This document shows positions 44,917 to 58,000 of a stretch of 64,000 nt of DNA, in pieces. The translations under genes and the position numbers were made by a program. Under the pieces are notes generated by a model that saw only the letters and a list, made by a program, of their open reading frames with translations, was not told the origin of the DNA and did not search any database. Positions within the stretch are counted from its first letter, which is position 1, and every line of letters begins with the position of its first letter. The DNA comes from Gymnorhina tibicen (lineage: Eukaryota; Chordata; Aves; Passeriformes; Artamidae), in contig VXAZ01001058.1 in assembly GCA_013399875.1 (NCBI GenBank), positions 2,693,377 through 2,757,376 of the forward strand. Reading direction: 5' to 3'.

Positions 44917-45060
44917 TATGCACATTTAGCTAATTTACTGCCTCTCTCTGCCCCACAGCCCAGGGCCAGTTTTCTGCAACCAACCCCGTCAGGGCTCTGG
45001 CCCTGTCATCAACACTCTCCCCCAACAATAAAGCACCACAAATGTATTTTAAATATTGCT

Positions 45061-46063
45061 CCTTTAATAATCTACATCCTGGTAGTTGCTCCAAGGGAAG
45101 ACACAGCTGACAGGATTTAGATTCTGCCCCCGCATCTCTCCACATCAGTAATTCCTTATTGCTGCAGACTTCTCTAGCCCCCGGCTCCCGTAGGCCACGG
45201 TTAGATTTAATTCTGCTAATTATCTTAAATATAAAACATAATGCAACTGATCCCTTGACATTGCTGTAGTAATAAAAAATAGAAAAGGAAAAAAAAATAA
45301 AAACGTTTGTATCCTTATTGCCAGTGTGTGTCAGTAACTGCTTTTCCCTTACAAAAGCCCTGCTCCACGTGCTGGGGAAGGCAAATGTTTCCCTTCCTGC
45401 TGAGGGCTGATCCCACGCCAAAATGAAGTCAAATATTCCTCAGGCTGGAAAAAGGGGAATTTTTAAAAAAATGGCTGCAAGAAAAGCCCACCAGTTTCCT
45501 ACTGCAAAACCAGCTCACAGTTCTTGAAAAGGGTCTGAGCAGCGCAGTAGAGCTACATTTACTGGAAACTTCTAGTGCTGATAAAGTCCTTTAAAAAAAA
45601 AAACCAACAAAAAACCCAAACGAACCCCAAATTAAATTAAACCGGGAGAGCCGGTTGTCAGGCGAGGAGGAGGAGTAGGAGGAGGAAAAGGAGGAGGAGG
45701 AAAAGAAGAAGAAGGAGAAAGAAGAGAAGAAAGAAGAGGAGAAGGAGAGCACTCAGTGCCGCTCGGGGAGCGCCAGGAGCCCCGCCGCTCTACAGTTCAG
45801 GAAAAAAAAAAAAAAAAAAAAAGGAAAAAAAAAAAAAAAAAAAACTCCTTAAAAAACATCCAGTTTGGGATTGTTTTTTTTTGCTCCGGGCCGGGCGCTG
45901 AGGAGACCCCCGCGCGTGAAGGCACAGCAGCGCGAAGGCAACGCGATGTGCGGGGGGGCCCCGCCGGCCCTCCCCCGGGCCGGGGCCTCGCTAGGGCTGC
46001 AACGAGAGGGGGACGAAGCCAAATGTCAGAACTCCGTGCCAAAAACACCCCGCCATGCTCCAT
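45061..46063 (-). other. HIP1R: Probable HIP1R 3' UTR
   Basis: Noncoding sequence downstream of the HIP1R stop on the minus strand. The nearest poly(A)-like signal I find is ATTAAA (plus-strand TTTAAT at 45063-45068), which would give a UTR of about 1 kb. It includes the A-tracts and purine tract at 45664-45844. UTR extent is inferred. Confidence 0.35.
45664..45844. repeat. Purine tract (GGA/GAA)n and poly(A) runs
   Basis: The plus strand is uninterrupted purine from 45677 to 45749 (73 bases of GGA, GAA and AGA units), extended upstream by GAG repeats, and followed after a short GC-rich break by A-runs at 45802-45844. On the HIP1R-sense strand it is polypyrimidine. Confidence 0.9.
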
Positions 46064-49000
46064 TTACACCCCCTTCCCGGGCCCCACCTCCCCCAGGCCG
46101 GGTTTCTGGGCGATCGGGGGTTTCTTGAGGATGCCTCGTCGCGGTGCCGGCGCCGGCTTGGCCTCCCCGTCGTCCGGCGCGTCGTCGCAGCCCCCGGCCA
46201 GGACGTAGTGCTGCTTCCTCAGCTCGCCCAGCCGCACCCGCTCGCCCTCCAGACGCTTCTCCAGCTCCAGCACCTTCACCTGCACCCAAAAAACCATCCT
46301 GGCACCCGGCGCTGGCGGCGGAGGGACCCCCCCAGCGCAGGGCCGGCTCTGCCCGCGGCCGCGCCGAAGCCACCTCGAGGCCGTACCTGTGTTTCCATCT
46401 CTTCCTTCTTCAGCTTGATCAGGGACATGCCCGAGAAGTCCATGGTGTCTGTGGAGGGAAGCGGGGCCCCTCCTGAGTGCACCCCTCACAGAGGACGCTC
46501 GCGTGCCAAAACAGAGCTGGACGGACACCTCGGTGTGTTCCGCAGGCCAGAAAGGGATTTGGGGTGGGTTTTTCTACCTTTTCCTTGCAAAAAACCTCAC
46601 CTTTCTCCTCAATCTGCTCTTGGCCCGACTTGGTGGAAGCCACCACGTTTGCTGCCATCTCGTTGACGTTGCGTGAGCACTCCTGGAGCCTGGCCAGGTT
46701 CCTGCTGCTCTTCTCTGCTTTCACCTGCAACGAGCACAGGGGTGGCTGTGGGCGCCCACCACGAACCCCCCCACGGAGCTCCAGAGAGCCCCAGGCAGAG
46801 GCAAAGAGCTTTTGGGCATGAAAACCTGGGAGTGGAAAGAACAGATGGATGGATGGACACATGGGAAGGTTTATCCTCAGTGATCCCATCACGGCCAGAC
46901 AAGGTGATCCCTACAAAGCCCTTCAGCCCCGGGGCACCAAACCAGCTCTGCTCCCACCTGAGCCAGGCACTCAGTGAAGACCCAGCTCTGGTCTTTTAAC
47001 CGTGCTCTTAATTTCAAAACCATCTGCTGTAAAAATCCGTATGGATCCCCCTCTCTCCGCACCTGCATCCCTGTGTGCTCACTGAAACCTCCACCCCTCA
47101 CTTCCACCACACCAACAGGGAAGGTGGCAAGGACCAAAGTCCCCCATCCTCAATTCTGCAGCTGCTTTTTCGGATTTCTTGTTAGGTATTAACATTTTCT
47201 TTACATAACCAGCTTGACAGCAGGAAGACGGGAGGTTTCACACATCTCCATTTCCAAGGCAAGCCTCAGGTGTGGGAATATTAACACACAGATTAAAAGC
47301 ACGGACTGACTGAAAAATAACAAGAGGTTCCCTTCTCCCTGCTCTGGGAGGCTGCAGGGTTGGCAGACAGGACGGGAACACCGCGGGGCAGAACGAGGAG
47401 ACACCCAGAGGATCCTGCTGGGACACCCACCTTGGAGGCAGCCACCAGCTGGGCCGTGCTGGCAGCAATTTCGTGGGAGCAGACAATCAGTTCCTCGTAT
47501 TTCCCCATGTGCAGGACAACCCTGTCCGCAGACTCCCTGCGTTGGGGGGCGAGAGGGAGATTGTGTCAGAGGCTGTGCACGACAGAGCAAGTGCAGATCA
47601 TTTATCTCCTGCTAATACCCTCAGAAATCAGCAGCTGGATCCAGCAGCTTTGTAATTACGGAACCACGGAATCGTTAAAGTTGGGAAAGATCTCTAAGAT
47701 CTTCGAGTCCAACTGTTATTAAAGCTCATATCCAAAGCAATTATTCAAGCCACGATCTGGGCGATTTGGACAGAGGCAGGATTTTGTTTTCATAATGGAT
47801 GAGATTTTTAAAGCTTTGCCCAAAAGACCCCCCCACATTTCCTGCGCTGGCACGGGAAACATCCTGCCCCGATCCCAAACACCCCGTCCACAAGCATCTG
47901 AGCAGGAACCAGGACAGGGCAGGATCTGATTTCACATTTTGCAGACAAGGAGGAACTCCCATCCCTGGTTGAGTGACCATGTGGTCCAACCCGGGCTGTG
48001 ATGCTCCGTGAGGAATTAGCAACGACCCAAACTGAGGGTCCACAAAAAGGCAGCCAGGACCTCCATAAGGAGCCAGCAATGATGCTCCACAAGGAATTAG
48101 CAACGATGCTCCACAAGGAATTAGCAATGGCGCTCTGTGACGCCTCAGCAGTGGGAATTTTGGATGACTGGGTGACAGGGAAGCATGAGCCAGCCCTGGG
48201 TGCAGCCCATGGAGCCGTGTCCCAGGGGAAGCTCCCGCTCTCTGGGGGTACCTACACGAGCTGTGTGGCTCCCCAGCCCACGGCCTTGGAGGCAGAGATC
48301 AGCCCTTCGGTCCAGCGTGAGTTCTTGGCGTAAAACTCCTGAGTTGTTGCTGCCCCCTGTTGATATGAGAATATTATGGCCTGGATTGACTTGTGTCTAA
48401 CATACAACAACACGTAAGGCCATGTAAAATATCCGTATAAAGTGGAACAATATATAAATTCATATATAAAGTCATAAATCAAGGGAGCGACAGCATTCCT
48501 GTGCTCTTCATGCTGCTCTACTGACCTGCTTAAGTAATTATCAGGAAAACCGACACTGGAGCCCCAAGCCTGCAATTTTGGGCTGGGTTTGGTTTAAAAC
48601 ACGCAAGTTTGGGCCATCATCTTTAGATGGACAGGGCTTTGCAAGGGTGACAGCAATGTGTGCAGAGAGCACAGGGGTGAGCAGCCCATCTCCAGCAGCT
48701 GGGACTGCCAGAGTGCTGCTAACATGGGAAAGCACGAAATCCAGAGTGTTTCTGCAATTTGGGGGAAATTCTCCCGTATTTGATGTCAGCACAGAGAGAT
48801 GAGTGTAAGGCAGGACTTACCCGGCCACTTTCTACTATCTCCTTCTGGAGGTTCGTAGATGTTGTTACAAGAAGTCTAATAGCCTGGAATGAAGGACAAC
48901 AGGTTTTGGGGTTTGATGGGGGTCTTACAGAGGAGGATTGATGCTGCTGATGGTGGGAGGTTACAGTTTTGTGCACCCCAGATGGGTTTCTGCAGCACTG

Positions 49001-52000
49001 ACCTTCATTAGATCCGTGCAGGAGTTCAGAATCCTGGAGGGAAGCAAGAGAAAAGTGTTCAGCATCCAGGGAAGCTCTGGCCTCAAAAAATGGGTCTTTT
49101 TTCAAGACCAGCCAGCCCGTTTTGGAGCAGGGCACACCCCAGCAGGGCACGGGGCACGGGGCACAGACCTGTCACACATGTCCTGCCCCAAAACTCACCG
49201 CTCGTTCACTTCCAGCTTAACCCCAGAGCTCTCGTTCCTGGCCTGGCTCATCATCTCCTGTTGGGAAACACGAGAGGAAGAGTTGGATGCCACGTTGGGG
49301 CGAGAAGGGTGGAGGAGTGATGGCCCATCCTGCAGCTCTGTCTCACCTCTATCCTCCTGACGGCATCCTCGATCGCCTCCGAGGTGGAGGCCATCTCCTT
49401 CTCAACCATGTCCCCCAGCTCCTCCTGCTTGATGTCCAAGCTCTTGGGTCTCAGCTCCTGCCAGAGGAGGCAGCAGGCACCAGGAGGTTTCAGGCACAGG
49501 GACAGAAGGGAATATTTATAAGGAATAACTACAAACCAAGGTATCTGATTCCCTTTTTTCTCCCTCCACTAAATAATTAAAGCTGCAGGAGCAGCATTCT
49601 GCAGCCTGCAAAGGTGAAGGCACCAACTTGCAGCAAACATGGCCCAGGAACCTCAAGAGGTAAGAAATGCCCCAAATCAAGGTGACAAAACTCCATCACA
49701 GGAGCAGTTCCTGCTCCAGAGGGCTCTGGAGAGCTGAACAGTGGTGTAAAGAAAAAGACCAATAGGGGCTTCACGAGGAGAAATATCAGAAGCTGGGAAG
49801 TTTCATTCCCCAGAGGTGACTGGGCTGAAAGACTTCAGCTGATCCGAGGGCGACCCACTCTGTACGCCCCACCAGGCAGGGTCTCAGTGCTCAGAAGCTG
49901 AGACGGCTCAAGGAAAGCACCGGGACTTGTGGGTATAGGGGACAAACCACCCCAGAGTGTTCCCTGGGACCCGCCCTGCCGGCCACGGGTGAGAAGCGGC
50001 TGCGCTGGGCTCCATCTCCTACCTGGGCCAGCTGCAGGACCCCTCGCAGCGCCCGCCGCACGTCCCCCAGCTCGGCACGGCCCAGCCTCTGCCTGTCCTT
50101 CAGCTCGTCCAGGTACTCCAGGCTCCGCTGGCCGCAGTCCCGGCACGTCTCCGTCAGCCCTGCGGAGAGCACGGCTTGGTGCCAGCCCCCGGCTGGGCAA
50201 GGGGTCCCTTCATCCCAGCCCGGCCACCCTCATCTTCCTCCTCCCCTCACCCACAGCCGAGCACCAGCAGCATCCAGCGCATTTCTTCTACATTACAAAC
50301 GAGTTTCCAGGAGCAACGTGATGTTCCTGGCCCAGGGAGGGGCACTAGAGGGCAGGGAATGTCAGGAAGGGGAGCACGGGGAATGTGCCGTCCTCGGTAA
50401 AATCTGCTCCTGGGGCAGAGGGGGCTTTGGCACGGCCTCCCTAAAGAAAAGCCCCATGAGGAAAAATGCCCCCCAACACGCCCTGCACTCACGGTCAGCA
50501 TGGTCCGTGGGGGCCAGGTGGGACGTGGCGCTGCCGTTGGCGATGGTGTCGGCCGTCAGGTGTGCGAAGAGGGCCAGAGCCCCCACCAGCCCCGCGGCAT
50601 CTGCCAGAGACAGCACAGGGTCGGGAGCTGCCAGCCCAGGGCACCCCCTGCCAGCTCCCGGGGGCTGCAGCCCGTCCTCAAAGGCACTCAAGGATCAGTG
50701 CAAGACTCAGAGATGCCGGGATTGACCCCTCCAGCTCGAACCAGCACACGGGAAGCCCCCGGCCCCGTCCGTGTCCCTCTGTCACCAGGGCATTGCCGCT
50801 TGCCGATGGCCCCGGAGCCGCCGGGGGCTGCTGGATGCACGGACACACGAGCAAGCTGGGAGCAATGCCGCCGGTCCCCAGCCCCGGGTACCTGCCATGG
50901 AGGCCACGTACTGCGCGTGCCCCTTCTCCAGGGCATCCGTGGACTCCAGCGCCGCCTGCGCCCGGCTCAGCAGGTAATCTGCAAGGAATTGCATTTCACC
51001 TCATCAGCACGGCCAGGCTGGTGGGTGTCTGCGCCAGTGCTGACTGCACGAGGCACCACTGAGCTGAAGTGTATCCCCAGCTGGGGCACAGCACTAAAAT
51101 CTGAGCAAAGTAGTGCTGGAGACGAGAGCTAAAAATTCATCCTGGGAAGTCTGACCCCAACCACCTCAGGCATGAGGGAAAAAATGCCGTGGGAGAGCTG
51201 AGGTGCAACATTGCCTGTCCAGGAGGGAGAAGGCACAGCGTGCTTCAGCCCCCTGAATGAGCAGGACGTACCTGGGGAGCTGGTGCAGCGGAGGTGCAGG
51301 GGGTCGTCCAGCTTGGCCATGGCATCACGGATGATGTCCTGGGCTTCCCGCACCGTCTCCTGCAGGACTCCAAACTGCTCCTCCAGCAGCTTCTGCTGCA
51401 GGCTCTGCTCCTGGTTGCTCTGTGAGGCAGGAGGAACAGGTGAGTAGCACAACTACGACGCAGGATCCCCATCAGCAGCATATCCCTCGAGAGCCCCTCT
51501 CCGGGATTAGACCCACGCATCCCATGACTGCTGGTGCAAGCGGTCTCCCACCAGCTACATCGGCCAGCATCCCCCAAACATCTCACCCCGGTGAGCAGAG
51601 GGGCAGTGGGCTCTTCACACAGCACCATACCTTCTCCAGGAGCCTGCCCTGGAGCTCTCGGATCTCCCTCGTGGCCTTGTCGGCCTCCTGGCTCAGCTGC
51701 AGCTCCTTCTCCTCGATGAGGCCGCGCGTGGACAGCAGCTCACACTCCTTCTCGCTCACCGACCGCCTCAGCACCTCCTTCTCGGCGTGCAGAGCATCCA
51801 CCTGGGCGCTGAGCTCCACACCCGCCTGCCACGGCGGGGCCAGGACACCCCGTCACTCCCCTGTCACTGCTGCGAGCCCAACACACACGCAGGGGGAGCG
51901 CCGGACGTGCCCAGCTCTGATGGGCTGGGCCCACGCTCAGCCCTGTGGCAGCTCCTCGGGCTGCTGCTGAACCCCTGGCTCAGCAGGGGTGGCAGGTCCA

Positions 52001-55000
52001 CCACCCTGTGATGGGGTCTGATGGGGCCCCGGGCTCGTGCTGCTCCCCCCGGCCCCGTACCTGCTTGGCGTGGCTGAGCGAGCGCTGCGCCTGCTCCAGC
52101 TCGTCCCGGCGGGCGTCCAGCTCCTGCCGCAGCTGCTCCATCTGCACGCTCTGGTCCTCCAGCTGCAACCACACCCCGTGCCCAGGGCTCAGCGGGATGG
52201 AGGGAGAGAACCCAGCCGTGTATCGCAGGGAGGGGGTTTTGGGGTCTTGGGCAGCTGGCGTCTCCTGGAAGGGCTTCTTTTCCCACGCCAGGAATTCTGG
52301 GAGCAGCCCCCAGCTTGAGCCCCAGAGAACCAAAACACTCAAACCCATCCGTTTGCATGGTGGCATTTTCTTGGGGGAAGAAAAGGCAGATTTGGGCAAG
52401 AGGGAGTGAAGAATATATTAACACCTTCCTGAGGAGCCAGGGCAACTCTTCCTTGGATTAGGGCCTGACACCAACAACCACCCCTTTCCCTTGCACCCAA
52501 ACTGTGCCCAGCCACTGTTTTTCCCAGGCTGGAGAGGGCTCAGGGCTGCCCAGGGAAGGATCTGGAGCTCACCTTCATCTCGGCCTCTCGCTTGACCTGC
52601 TCCACCTGAAACGCCAGCTGCTCCTTGACACGTGCCACCTCCTCCTGGCTCTGCTGCGTCACCGTCAGCTGCTTGGCGGTGTCAGCGTTCTGTGGGGGGA
52701 CATGGGGCTCACCCGGTGCTCCAAGGGGGACCCTCATCATCCCCACACTCATTCCAACCAAATTCTGGCTCCAAGACGCCTTTCTCACAGCATCCAAAGT
52801 GCTGGCTGCCAGTGGACATGGATTCAAGGGGTGCCCCCTGCCTGGTGCTCAGGAGGTGATGGGGCCAATACAGGGGGGCTGGGGAGGCACGAGCCACACC
52901 GGTGGGGGCCGAAGGACAAAGGGACAAATGCAAGACCAAAACACCCAAAGCAAAAACCAAAACAGGTGAACGGCACAACTGAGACACAGGATCCCCATCA
53001 CCAGTGTACCCCCTGAGAGCCCCTTTCCAGGATTAGAGCCAAACATCCCATGACTGCTGGTACAAGTGATGTCCCACCGGCTACAGTGGCCACAGAAGCC
53101 AGCAGAAACAGACCAAACAACAGCAAAACAGACCAAAAACCAGCAACAAAAACACCCAAAGGGACCACGATGGAGGAGGGAAAAGGTGCTCAGCTCTGGC
53201 CTGGATACCCCAACCCAAAAGGGAGGGATTTAATCCCGGGACACTGCCCTCAGTGTCAGTGCCTGCCTGCACAGGCAGCAGCGTTACCTTCCTCAGGAGC
53301 TCGGCGTGGGTGTTGATGAGCTCGCTGTGCTTCTCCTTCAGCTTCGTGTAGCGGATCTCGGTGGCGTTGGCCTTCTCTGCAGGGGTGAGAGACCCTCAGT
53401 GGCCGCGGCGAGGGCGGCCACGGCCCCCGGGCTCCGCAGGGCACAGCAGGGCACCTACTCTCGGCCTCGGCGCAGAGTCGCTGCGACCTGTCGCTGTCCT
53501 GCTTCACCCTCTGCAGCCTCTCCAGCTCATCCCGCAGCTGCTCGTTGTCCACCAGCGCCTTCTGCTTCTGCTTGCGCTGCTCCTCCACTTCTCCCTCCAG
53601 GCTGTTCACCTGCGCCTTGAGCTGGGTGATGTAGCGCTGCGCCTGCGGGGGTCAGCGGGCGCTGCAGCACAGCCCTGCCCTCCCCAGCAACCCCGGCCAG
53701 GTGCCCCGCTGCAATTTGGGCAAAGCGGCCGTGGGATGCACAGGAAAGCTCTCCCTTTTACCCCTGCAGTCAATCTGTCCCTGCTGATGAAGTCAGGACA
53801 GCAAGGGACAGGTCTCACATGCCTCCGCCCCACCAGGAGTCACACCCCGGCACCGGGAGAGGTCCCAAAACACAGCACTGGACGCCAGGACCCCACTCCT
53901 GCCGCATCCCTTCAGGGCTTCCACGCCGTGGCACCAAAACCCACCCTGTTCTCCCACCCCAGCTGCTCCCCAGCCAGGCTTTACCTCCAGTTTAATCTTC
54001 TCCATCTCCGCACGGAGCGTGTCCACCTCCTTCTTCAGGCTCTCGATCTGCGCATCCCTGCGGACGAAGGCAGGTTGGTCCCACGCGGCAGCGGCCGCTC
54101 GCCCCTGCCGGCCCCCCCGTACCTGTCATCCCAAACGCCGTTGGGCGGCCCGAAGGTTTGCTCAAACAGATCCGAGGTGACCTGGGGGGGACAGAGGGCG
54201 CTGAGCTGAGCCAGGACACGGGAGCCCGACCCCAGCCCGGCCCCGGGCCCCCACCTGCGGCTCCGTGGTGGAAGTCGTGCTGATCTCGATGAGGTTCTCT
54301 GGCTCTTCATCCTCGGGGGCTTCCTCGGGGATGACGACCACCGGCTTCACGTGCTCGGCCAGCGCGGACGCCCTCAGGAAGTTTGGGGGGCTCTGTGGGG
54401 ACAAGAAGTTGTTGCAGCCTCGTGGTGGGGTCCAGGAACTGCAGCAGGCAGAGTGCCAAGGGAAGGGAGGGAGCCACCCCTGTGCTGCTGACAGGGCCAG
54501 AGGGTCCCTCTGCGGTGTCCCCAGACCCCAAACCCATCCACGGGGGCACCCACAAGCTCTCCAGAGCACCACACCAAATCCTGCCGTACCTCCGGCAGCC
54601 GAGGGATCTGGATGAGCCGCTTGAAGTACAGCATGTCAGATGCCTTCTTAAAGAAGTTTTTGAGGCTGGAGAGGAGGGAAAGACAAAGGGGAAATGAGAG
54701 GGGGCTTGGCAGGAAGGAGGGGACCCCATCGCCCCACCTGGGCCCCGGTTACCTGCGGAACTGCTCGTGGAAGCGGTCCCGGTGGCCCTGCAGGGTGTCG
54801 GCCGGCAGACCTGGGTGGGGAGGGACAGCTGTGACTGATCTGGGGCTGCACGTGTGTTCCCATGCACCCAGACCCCTCCTCTGCAAAAGCCAGCAGGGTA
54901 AAAGCCAGGAGGGAGTGGGATGTGAGAGGTCAGGATGGGAGTGAGGGATTCCCATCCCCGGCACAGGGACCAGGGATGGGGCACAGGGAGATGTGGGTGT

Positions 55001-58000
55001 GGGAACTCCAAAATACCCACACGAGGCTGCTGGCACTGTGCTGCCCAGTGATGCCATGCAGGGGGCTGGCAGGCCAGGGCACGTGGGTTTGAATTAATCG
55101 AGGACAAGTGCTTCTAATTCCTTTATCTGGAATGCCTGTGTGGGATGGAGCAGGCCCCTCGAGCCCAGCTGGGATCCAGGGACATGGCAATCGATGCCTC
55201 AATCCACACCAGCCCCATCCCCAAGTGCCCAACCCGGGGAAAACACCAGCGCGGAGCAACCCCCAGAACTCACAGGAGTGCAGCTTGAACATCAACTTGA
55301 CGGAGTAGTGGTAGAGGTGGCTGCAGTCCTGGATGACCTGGATGAGGGGGGCCAGGCGGCACTGCACCGCCGACATCTGCGACACGGCCATCGAGGTGTT
55401 GAGCTGCCTGAAAACTGAGGGGAGCCGTGTTTGCAGAGCCGCCCGCGCCCAGGACGCCGCTTGATCATTAACCACGGCGGATGTGGGACACGGGGAAACG
55501 CCAGGGCTGCTGCCCTGCGCTCAGACAACCCCGCTCCGAGCAGCAAAAACACCCAAAGGGACCACGCTGGCAGAGGGAAGGGGGTGCTCAGCTCCGCCAT
55601 GGATACCCCGACCCCAAAAAGGAGGGATTTAACCCCGGGACGCTGCCCTGGAGCTGCCGCTGCACGGCACAGCTGGGGAAAGCGAGAGGTTTTGCTCCAT
55701 TCTGTTTAATCATGCAAGGATCTGGGAGAGGATCCCAGGGCAGGGGACGAGCCCGGCGGCCCCGCAGCCTCGCCTGCCCCTGCTCGGAAACAGATCCCTT
55801 CCCTTGGCAGGGATCCAGGCAGCATATCCACCCTGGCTCCTTCCCCGCTCAGCTTTAAAGTATTTATGAATATAAATTCTCTGGATAACTGGGTCAGGAG
55901 GAGAAGCGGGAGGCTGCCGGGAGCACGGTCGCTCCCGCTGTGCCCTGTTTTCCAGGGCAGCTCCGTGTTCCCGACTCTCGACAGAGGAAGAATCCAGAGG
56001 AAGAATCCGTCACCTCTCTAAGCCGTCTAGAAATTCCTAAGGAGGTGAGAGACATGAGCGGGGGGCCTCCAGCCCTCCCTGGAGGCATTTCAACGAGGGG
56101 AAATGAGTCTTTAAAAAGAAGTACAGCCCCTTCCTCTTCTTCAGGGGGACAGAAAGGATTTGTGTAATGCAGATGATTAACGTGGTCGTACAAAAAAGAA
56201 ATAAAAACGTATTTCAGAGCAGCTCTGCTCTGAAAACAACACTCTGCCTTGCTCAGGTGGGCTCAAAGCAGCCACATTCCCTAAATATTTTCCTACAACT
56301 GCCTCTACAGAGCTTCAACAGGGGAATCCAGCTGAGAAACCACCTCTGAAGTCTCATGGGAGGAGGAGGAAGGACCTGAGCCTCCAACCTCGGCCTCCCG
56401 GAACTCCATTCCCTACGAAAGAGCGAAACTATTGCTCAAGAGCCCCGGGGCGAGTGGGAGGGACCTGCCCCTGCTGCCTCCTCACCTGACTCCGACAGCT
56501 TCAGCTCACAGTCCAGGTAGTCAAACAACTCGACCGTCAGCTGGAAGCTGCCAAAACAAACCAAAACTCCATCACTTGACAGCAGAGACGTCTTTGCTCC
56601 AGCTGCTCGTGTTCACTGGGAGTCCTCATGATGGCAAGGGCTCTGACTGACGAGAATTTGGGGCTTTTTCTCCCTGCACTTACACCCCACACTGCTCTGT
56701 GGGAGCAGGAAGAATCGGGCACCATCCAAACAATTCACAAAATCCCGGTGGCTGCCCCATCCCGGAGCGGTTTCGTTGGCAGGACGCTGCCAGCTGGGGG
56801 TCACGGAGTGGGTGGCCACGCTCCGGCCACTGGGCCCTGCCAAGCCACTCACATGTTGTTCACATCTGTCCCTGCAGTCTTTTCCAGCACCTCATCCGAC
56901 ACTTCGAGGCCCGGGGGGAACTCGGGATGCTTTGGAAAAGGAAGGAAAAAGCCATCAGCTGCTGCTAATGTTTTTGCTGGCCTGGCCCATCCCCTGATTA
57001 GGGTGGTGCAGAGGGGGCAGAGGGTCTCACCTTGACGTGGAAGGAGATCTTGGTGAGCAGGAGCCGTGTGTAGATGTTCACCAGCTGCCCGTACCTGTCG
57101 TGCAAATGGCCCTGCGGAGACACGAGGTGGGACGTGGCGGATCCGGAGTGATGCGAGCCGATCCAGCAGATCCCACAGGAGCCGGGGAACCCGCGCCAGC
57201 CCTGCGGCTCCGCCACGGACACAACCATCACCCGAGGGAGCAGACACAGAAGGTGATTTCAGGCACTGCTTCACCCTCTCTGTGCCCTCCGTGTTCCTCA
57301 GCACCCACCTCCAAACCCCCCTGGGAGGCACAAACCTCCGCTCTGCCCCACTCACCCACAGGTCCCCCGTCTCTCGGATGTTGCTGCGGTACCTCTGGCA
57401 GTCCTGGAGGACCTGGGGACAAAAAAGGGAGGGATGTGACACAGTGGGACTGGCATGGGTGAGCACCTGCCTGTCTGCCCTGATGCTGGGGAAGAGGAGG
57501 GATCTGGCCCCTTACACCACTCCAGCTCTGGGAGAAGTTCCAGCCTTTCCACGGCACCCAAAGGTCGGGGATTTGCACGGAGAAGTTTCAAACATGCGAG
57601 ATAACACAGCACCCCACGGCCCGGGAAAGGTGGCTGGGGTAGGGAAGGGAACCCACCCCCTGTGCAGGGGGACGTTGGCAAGAGCCAAAAACTTCCCCCT
57701 GCCAGTAAAGCAGGAGGGACGCTGCAGAGGGGACACTCACGTTGGGGTGGCCGTCGCGCAGGACCTTGTGCAGGACGTGGCAGAACTTCCAGCTGAGGAT
57801 GGCACTGCTGGGCAGGGGCAGCCCGATGGCGTAGGACCAGAAGGTGAACGCTCCCTTCTCGTGGTGTGTCCCCAGGATGATCCCTTCCAGCGCAGTCAAG
57901 GCCAACCAGATACACACGGAGCAGGGGACAGGCTGGGCTGGGGACCGTTCTTGTCCAACTTTCATTGAAGAGGGGACACGCTCTGGGTGCCCCGTGAGCG

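Larger units (their letters stand above)
40746..45060. other. Spacer between convergent VPS37B and HIP1R
   Basis: No gene can be supported. Content includes an exon-like open segment (43251-43425), a GC-rich patch (41550-42130) and a long AT-rich microsatellite zone (44500-44920). The rest looks like unique intergenic sequence. Confidence 0.5.
46064..50978 (-). other. HIP1R: HIP1R THATCH (I/LWEQ) exons
   Basis: Exons encode the five-helix actin-binding module: GHAQYVASMAD, ATSHLAPTDHADRLTETCRD, SLDIKQEELGDMVEKEMAST, VKLEVNERILNSCTDLMK (across a 59-base and a 31-base exon), EFYAKNSRWTEGLISASKAV, YEELIVCSHEIAASTAQLVA and the LATCH helix LGELRKQHYVLAGG. The C-terminal tail after KKPPIAQKPG differs from the human tail. 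Confidence 0.9.
51272..54181 (-). other. HIP1R: HIP1R clathrin-binding and coiled-coil exons
   Basis: Exons encode DLFEQTFGPPNG, then a long heptad-rich, charged segment (EEQRKQKQKALVDNEQLRDE, KLKEKHSELINTHAELLRK, ADTAKQLTVTQQSQEEVAR and EQLRQELDARRDELEQAQRS). This is the dimerisation coiled coil that in the family binds clathrin light chain. The introns here hold the two shared repeat modules described elsewhere. Confidence 0.9.

Noticed and set aside
52965..53250. Endogenous retroviral LTR in HIP1R introns
   Set aside because: The repeated modules show no TG...CA ends, poly(A) signal plus R/U5 layout, or primer-binding site that I could identify; kept as unclassified repeats.
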